In this document: piece by piece, positions 58,369 through 64,000 of the stretch
How the letters are laid out: each line of letters starts with the position of its first letter
Position numbering within the stretch: position 1 is the stretch's first letter
NCBI RefSeq assembly: GCF_018143015.1
Contig: NC_054758.1
Coordinates: 9,036,501-9,100,500, forward strand
DNA from: Lytechinus variegatus
Taxonomy: Eukaryota; Echinodermata; Echinoidea; Temnopleuroida; Toxopneustidae
DNA length: 64,000 nt
Reading direction: 5' to 3'
Translations under genes and position numbers: made by a program
Notes under the pieces: generated by a model
Databases searched by the model: none
What the model was told of the DNA's origin: nothing
What the model saw: the letters and a program-made list of their open reading frames with translations, nothing else

Positions 58369-58535
58369 TTACCTCAGGCTACTAGCTGGTGTATACGGCA
58401 TGAGAAGGTCTTGTAAACATTTTGATGCCATATGCCATTTTAAAGTTTTCCATGTGAGAAGTATTTTAAATTCCCTTCGCTTCCGGATAGGCAACCAATG
58501 TAACTTTTTTAAGAAGTGGAGATAATATGTGTTGA
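58369..58535 (-). mobile_element. LINE ORF2 C-terminal fragment
   Basis: The minus-strand frame contains LHWLPIRKRREFKILLTWKT and LQDLLMPYTPASSLR, a conserved block C-terminal to LINE reverse transcriptases. A relative with an internal insertion is at 60955-61215. Confidence 0.75.
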
Positions 58536-58979
58536 TATTTAGATTATATAGAATCATTATTATCGAAAGTTTTATTAATACAACAACTATTACTACTATC
58601 ACTATACTACTTTACTTGATAATATTTGGAACGTTAATAACCATCGCAGTATTAACCTATTTCAAATGATAATGATGAGGATGGAAAGGGGAAAAATCAT
58701 TTCTCTGAATATTTTGTCAAACTTTATCACTCAAACATAGATTGTTGAATTAAAAATAAAATAATTAGGTCGCCTCCTTTGCTTTCTCGCAGCTTTTATC
58801 ATAGAATATGATCCATGCGCTATGTCTTCCCGCATCAAAATTACTCGTTTAGCAGAACGACCTCCCCCTTCGTAGTCTTCAGTGGATCAAATAACAGAGC
58901 GACCTTCCCCTTCGTACAATGTAGTTGGCAAAGTCGTCATTACAAAGCCTGGGAATACATTCCAGTCATTCCAATGAAT

Positions 58980-59395
58980 GTTTCTTCCCGACGTGACTTT
59001 GGGAAGCGGGGAGCTGGCGGTAAAGCAGTGATTGTTTCTTCCAAACATTACCTTGGGAATCGGGGAGCTTTTGGTGAAGCAGTGATTGTTTCTTCCCAAC
59101 ATTACCTTGGGAATCGGGGAGCCTTTGGTGAAGCAGTGATTGTTTCTTCCCAACATTACCTTGGGAAGCTGGGAGCTTTTGGTGAAGCAGTGATTGTTTC
59201 TTCCCAACATTACCTTGGGAAGCGGGGAGCTTTTGGTGAAGCAGTGATTGTTTCTTCCCAACATTACCTTGGGAAGCGGGGAGCTTTTGGTGAAGCAGTG
59301 ATTGTTTCTTCCCAACATTACCTTGGGAAGCGGGGAGCTTTTGGTGAAGCAGTGATTGTTTCTTCCTGACATGACCTTGGGAAGCGGGGAAATGG
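58980..59395. repeat. 54-bp minisatellite, about 7.5 units
   Basis: Units contain ttcttcccaacattaccttg and ggagcttttggtgaagcagt. The centre units are nearly identical, and outer units vary (gaatcgggg, cttccaaac). As 54 is a multiple of three, several frames on both strands stay open. This is why 18-residue periodic ORFs (GAFGEAVIVSSQHYLGKR) appear. No start context or homology supports a protein. Confidence 0.9.
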
Positions 59396-59519
59396 GGATG
59401 AAGCACCCAACCTCCCCCCCCCCCCCCCCGATTTTTATGGAGGCGGATGTAGGACCTGCTACCTGAAAATCCGGTAGAAATGCTTAAGTGTGTCATTTTG
59501 ACTAATATCACCTTCATTT

Positions 59520-59895
59520 TGCTGCGAAAACTATTTTTTCCTTTTTCTTCTTTTGTTCTCTTGCTTGTTTGCCATTTTTTTCTAACTTAGCATGCCGTCT
59601 ACAAAAATCCTCTCAACATCCCTGCTTCCCATAATGCCTACAGCTTAGCCCTTTATATAAAGAGCGAAACGATGACCAAGCATGAAAATTCAGTTCACTA
59701 TTCATGTTGTATTAAAAAGGTGATCCATCGCCAACTACGTTCGCCCGGGAAACCTCACAAAATTTTAACAAAATCATCATATCACATGGAAGAAAAAAAG
59801 TATGGAACAATCAACTTATCTAGTTCTTTCAACATGTTTTTCAGGCCTGTCATCATAGCCTTTATAGGAATACAGATGTAACATTTCGTATAAAT
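59520..59895. repeat. Unit of a 58.4/61.0-kb local duplication
   Basis: This stretch (tttgccatttttt, ctgcttcc.., tatataaagagcgaa, aaaaaggtgat) matches 61310-61990 in order. Together with the LINE fragments at 58369 and 60955 it defines a decayed tandem duplication. Confidence 0.55.
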
Positions 59896-59924
59896 TTCGC
59901 ACTACTTGTATAGCGTGGGATATA

Positions 59925-60950
59925 ATCTTGACATTCAAAATGGCCTCCAAAAGCCCTAACACTATCATATTGTTTTAATGTGAATGGTTACAAAAGAAAT
60001 CACAAGAGTGAGCACTAAAATGCATGTTTAAAATGAACAAGTGGAATACTGACTATAAATAACATATCCCAACCCAGATTACTGTTTCATTTATAATGTT
60101 TATACATGTTTTCCTCCTTCGATTTCACCCAAATTAATAGCTTTCTTTTTTTTCTTTTCTAAAAAGCAAGTATTATTTCATACAATCCACTCTTAAATCT
60201 ACATGTATTGTTATTCATTCAAAATTGGTTGAATATATATTTATGTTATTAAAATGTTCATTATGTTAAAGGAATATACATTTAGTCTACTCCTAACCTT
60301 TCCCCATTCCTGATGTTGACATTACTTCTTCCTCTGTATACTTTTCTATACATTATAGTATACTTTGTTATTATTTTTTTTACTGTTTTGCTTGTTTGTT
60401 TACTGAAATTTTACTCTTTACAAATTCATGTAATTCAGCCTTTGGCTGCCAATTGAATCTTTATCACAATATATCATTCAACATGCCATGTATGTGATAA
60501 GTCCTGTATTTTTTTTATATTTAAAATGGCCGCCAAATGCATTATAAGATGTTAGAGAAGACAATTAACAATGACAAGGTGAGTGCTAAAATGCATGTTT
60601 CTTAGGTAATTTAGTGGAATACTGCCTTGATATATGATTTTCAACAAAATTCGGGTTTCATATTGTGTTTAATTCTGCATCTTGACTTTCAAAATAGCCG
60701 CCAATACATTGACATTATGTACAATCCATTTGGAAACCAATTTTCACACGAGTTAGCGCCATAAAATGCATATAATTATGAACAATGAGGAGATTAGTGA
60801 AATATGTCTGAAAAACATAATTTCTAACAATGAATATCATTTTTTTCTACCAGGTGGGTGATAAATGATGTATTTTGAAAGTCAAAATGGTCGCTCCAGG
60901 CCCTAACGGTATTATGTACAATTTGAATAGAAACCAAAAGATTTTCACAA
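59925..60950. repeat. Degenerate tandem repeat (gactttcaaaatggccgcca)
   Basis: Similar openings at about 59930, 60520, 60683 and 60875 (ttcaaaatgg.c.ccaaa, then ctaaaatgcatg...gtggaatac). Units are strongly diverged. Confidence 0.55.
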
Positions 60951-60954
60951 AATT

Positions 60955-61215
60955 TGGCTACGAGCTGGTGTATACGGCATGACAAGGTCTTGAAAATATC
61001 TTGGCGCCATATCATTTAAAGTTTCTAAGTGAGAAGAATTACTTCGAAGAAAAATACAAGTGATTTAGAATGAAACTACCCCAAAATTTGGACAAAGTTG
61101 TCAAAACGAGATTACGGCTTCGTCAGAGGTGAGTAAATTCGGAAATATGGCTCCGCTGAACCCAAAGGGTTAATTTCCTTGCTTCCAGATAGTCATGCAA
61201 CCAATAAGTTTTTAA
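60955..61215 (-). mobile_element. LINE ORF2 C-terminal fragment, interrupted
   Basis: The minus strand reads SSHLETLNDMAPRYFQDLVM then PYTPARS near 60955-61040, and LIGCMTIWKQ near 61185-61212. The intervening segment (about 61085-61175) is unrelated. Same LINE family as 58369-58535. Confidence 0.6.
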
Positions 61216-61992
61216 GAACTGATGATAAAATGTGTATATATTTAGATATATAACATCATTATCATTTTACTTTTGTCGTCCTTCATTTTGCTCCCAAAAC
61301 CATTCATCTCTCTCTCTTTCTTCTTGTTTTGTTCTTTTTTGGGGGGGTTGCCATTTTTTCAAACCCAGGAACCCTCTTCAAAAGGCTTTTCAATATCATG
61401 GCCCTGGGCAGCGGGGGCACTGGGGGTGCTTCGGGAAAAAAATCCTTGTCGGTGTATCATTCTCCATTAGCAAGCAGCATCCCAGGTATTCTCGAAGATG
61501 AACAATGTTACCAGAATGACCTCCATTTATATGGAAACCCTTTATTTTTCTTCCTTTCTTTTCATATTTGATTTTGTAGTGGAAACCGTTTTTTCACATT
61601 TTTCGGTAGTGAAAAACCGTTTTACCTTTTTTATGCTTTTCAAATTTACTTCATTACCCCAGTATAAAAAAAATAAAGTGTTTTCCACGGCCCGTTCGAC
61701 ATCACTGCTTCCTGAAAACCATAGAGCTATAACTTGCTATTTATATAAAGGGCGAAGCGCCCAAGCACCAAAATAAACACTATTATTTTCGTATAAAAGG
61801 TGATTATCTCCCATTTCGCCTTTTTGAAAACCTAACAAAAAGAAAAATAATCATATCGCATGGAAAAGAAAATTACAAAAGACTCGACTTGCCCAGTTCT
61901 TTACATATTTTTTGTAGCTGTCATTGTATAAGCCTAATATGCGCCGTCTGTGGCTTTTATATATGAATGAAGATATGACATTTCGTATAGAT

Positions 61993-62275
61993 TTCACATT
62001 ACTTGCATAGGCGGCGTAAGCGGGGGGGGACCTGTCCCCCCCCCCCCCTAAATTTGAGGTGGGGGACGGTCCCCCCTATTTTTTTTTTGTTGCTAACCTT
62101 TTTTTATTTTTGCTTGTCAATTTTTTTCTTGTGTCCCAACTAAATTCAGGTGGACCCCCCTAAAATTTTGGTTAACTTTTTTTCTTTATTTTTTTCTTGC
62201 CTATCAATTTTTTTACCTGTGTCCAGCCCAAAATTTCAGGTGGACCCCCGAAAAAATTGTTTGGCTTTCGCCGCC
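61993..62275. mobile_element. Probable TIR element (ggcggcg.aagcgg)
   Basis: ggcggcgtaagcgggg at the left and the imperfect inverse tttcgccgcc at the right, with attacttg(c/t)ata repeated outside both ends. G/C runs and ttcaggtggaccccc repeats are inside. A similar terminus (ggcggcggaagcgg) starts at 63941 near the window edge. Confidence 0.5.
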
Positions 62276-62391
62276 AATGATTACTTGTATAGGTTTTGAT
62301 ATACTGATGTCATAAGTATGTCATTAAACTTTTTAAAAAATGTCACTGATATATTTATGATACATATTCATAGCAAGAACGGAAGGAAAAA

Positions 62392-62531
<140 letters not shown>

Positions 62532-62916
62532 GTAGAAGCAATAATTTTTCCATCAAAAATACCTCCACTCTCGTTCGATTACTTTCGTCAATTTTGCACT
62601 TTTCCTGGTAATTATTACTTCATGATTATGTTGTTAATTTCGTGTCATAATGTGTAAACCACGCAGATGAGATGATTATCTTCATTTTCAAATATCGTGC
62701 TGTAGTTCACACTCTTAGAAAGGACAATATAATCGAATGGGTAATTTCGATAAAGTAATAAAATATAACAATTTAATGTATTTATTGAAACATTCAGCCA
62801 GAATGATCATACCAGTCGGTGATACATCATAAGATGAATGCCTGCGATACTGCATATTCGAGGCACATTGGATTCTTACGACACGTGCACTGAAATTGTA
62901 TTTCTGCATTAGTTAA

Positions 62917-63498
62917 AGGAGAATGAAACCATTGGAACAAGATAGCTTGTGTGAAAACAGAAAAATCAAAGAAACAGATCAACAAAGGTTTGAGAAAAAT
63001 CGGACAAATAATGAGAAAGTTATGAGCATCTGCATTGCGATCACTAATGCTATGGAGATAGCAAATTGGCAATGCGACAAAGATGTGTGATGTCACTCGT
63101 GAACAACTCTCCCATTACTTTAGTATATATTTCACTTGAATTACCTCTTTTATCACATCTATCCATAGATCATAATGTTCTTTCTACATGAGGGCATGTA
63201 ATACATATTTTTTAAGAATACATCATGGATAAAGAGTTTGTATCATCATAAGAAAAAGCAAAAAGAGACATTTTGAGGGTATTTTATAGTCCACCAAAGG
63301 GAAAGTTGTTCATCAGTGACATCACACATCCTTGTCGCACTGCCAATGGGAGGATCTCCATAGCATTAGTGATTGCAATATTCAAATGCTCATAACTTTC
63401 TCATTATTTGTCCGATTTTTCTCAAACTTTCTTTATTCTTATTCTTTGATTTTTCTGTTTCTACACAGGCCTATTTGTTCCAAAGGTTTCATTCCCCT
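62917..63498. mobile_element. TTAA-flanked MITE M2, intact copy
   Basis: aggagaatgaaacc and ggtttcattcccct ends, flanked by TTAA at 62913-62916 and 63499-63502. Its 582 bp equal the 47.6-kb copy minus its 154-bp insertion, to within a few bases. Mirrored interior (cgacaaagatgtgtgatgt / acatcacacatccttgtcg). Confidence 0.85.
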
Positions 63499-63929
63499 TT
63501 AAGCATTTCTTTTAAAAATCCATTAGTTTGAATTTTTGAAATAAAATGGACTTTTGCGATATATTAAATTGTCAAAATGAGAAAGATTTTTTTACTATTT
63601 AGTGACGGAAATCCGAAAGAATTCCCCACTAGATTCATGGTCGAAATTAGAATGAACTTTGGCGTCTTAAGAATTTTACACAGAATTGACAATTGTTCCG
63701 TGTGATGACTGTCACTGAAAACATAAAGTCAAAATCAAACTTGGCACGTTTATCTCTTCGCAACATAAATCGATCTCACCTTTACAAAATTATTTTAAAT
63801 CCTATCGCAAAGCGACTTTAGATCCATTACATTGCGGCATTTCAAATTTAACCAAAAACTTTCATTTGTGTTGCATTTGCCTGGATTCAGATTTGCCCAA
63901 TTTCCATTTGGGTTACTGTTACCTTTTAC

Positions 63930-63967
63930 CTCCTCACATAGGCGGCGGAAGCGGCGTATGTGAGGAG
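63930..63967. repeat. 11-bp-arm hairpin at window edge
   Basis: ctcctcacata and tatgtgaggag are perfect inverse complements around a GC-rich loop (ggcggcggaagcggcg). It may be the start of an element like the one at 61993. Confidence 0.6.
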
Positions 63968-64000
63968 TTGTCAGAGATTTTGGTTGATAACAGTAATTTT

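Noticed and set aside
58815..59517. Repetitive secreted or structural protein
   Set aside because: The frame exists on both strands of a 54-bp minisatellite with no start context, splice sites or homology. Kept only as a repeat.

Overview
This is a eukaryotic, metazoan nuclear window. It is AT-rich, has split genes and is dominated by transposable elements. The best guess is an echinoderm, most likely a sea urchin. The reasons are a multi-copy lengsin-like (class I glutamine-synthetase-like) gene family, long fold-back elements whose arms are short tandem repeats (reminiscent of the sea-urchin TU elements), and very many palindromic MITEs. No mapping or database search was possible, so the species is inference. 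No tRNA, rRNA, CRISPR or prokaryotic gene organisation was seen.

Only one protein-coding family is convincing: three paralogous glutamine-synthetase-like genes. Gene A (+, 11.51-13.69 kb) and gene B (+, 21.15-23.72 kb) each have a short coding exon (114 bp, ATG in strong context) joined by a phase-1 intron to a 1325-bp main exon, giving 472 residues each. The short exon encodes an N-terminus starting MGIGCSS, which looks like a myristoylation/palmitoylation signal. Gene C (-, 56.37-57.70 kb) has the same kind of main exon, but its first coding exon was not found. A and B lie in a ~4.5-kb tandem segmental duplication about 9.6 kb apart. The middle of the A and B main exons is identical over ~646 bp while introns and flanks have diverged, which suggests gene conversion.

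Layout. 0-11 kb: MITEs, nested TIR elements (930-1583; 5897-6992 containing a hAT-like element with 8-bp target duplications), microsatellites, a 677-bp inverted pair (8085-8761) and a possible orphan exon. 11-16 kb: gene A block. 16-21 kb: repeat arrays, a direct repeat carrying TATA boxes, and a LINE endonuclease fragment abutting gene B. 21-30.5 kb: gene B block, interrupted downstream by ~4.5 kb of LINE (minus strand), tRNA-derived SINE and LINE 3' ends. 30.6-38 kb: LINE 3' end, an inverted repeat around a 1-kb tetranucleotide microsatellite, a MITE and a ~740-bp tandem repeat. 38-40 kb: two related MITEs, one with a nested element bearing a perfect 9-bp target duplication. 41-47 kb: a local duplication split by a 2.4-kb fold-back element and other TIR elements. 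47-52 kb: a degenerate LINE reverse transcriptase split by a TTAA-flanked MITE, which is itself split by a truncated LINE, followed by a second fold-back element. 52-56 kb: arrays and MITEs. 56-58 kb: gene C. 58-64 kb: duplicated LINE C-terminal fragments, a 54-bp minisatellite, degenerate tandem repeats and another TTAA MITE.

The genes probably encode GS-fold proteins of the lengsin type, possibly membrane-tethered and of uncertain catalytic competence. The rest of the window is a record of nested transposition, in which several insertions can be read against intact 'empty' copies elsewhere in the same window.
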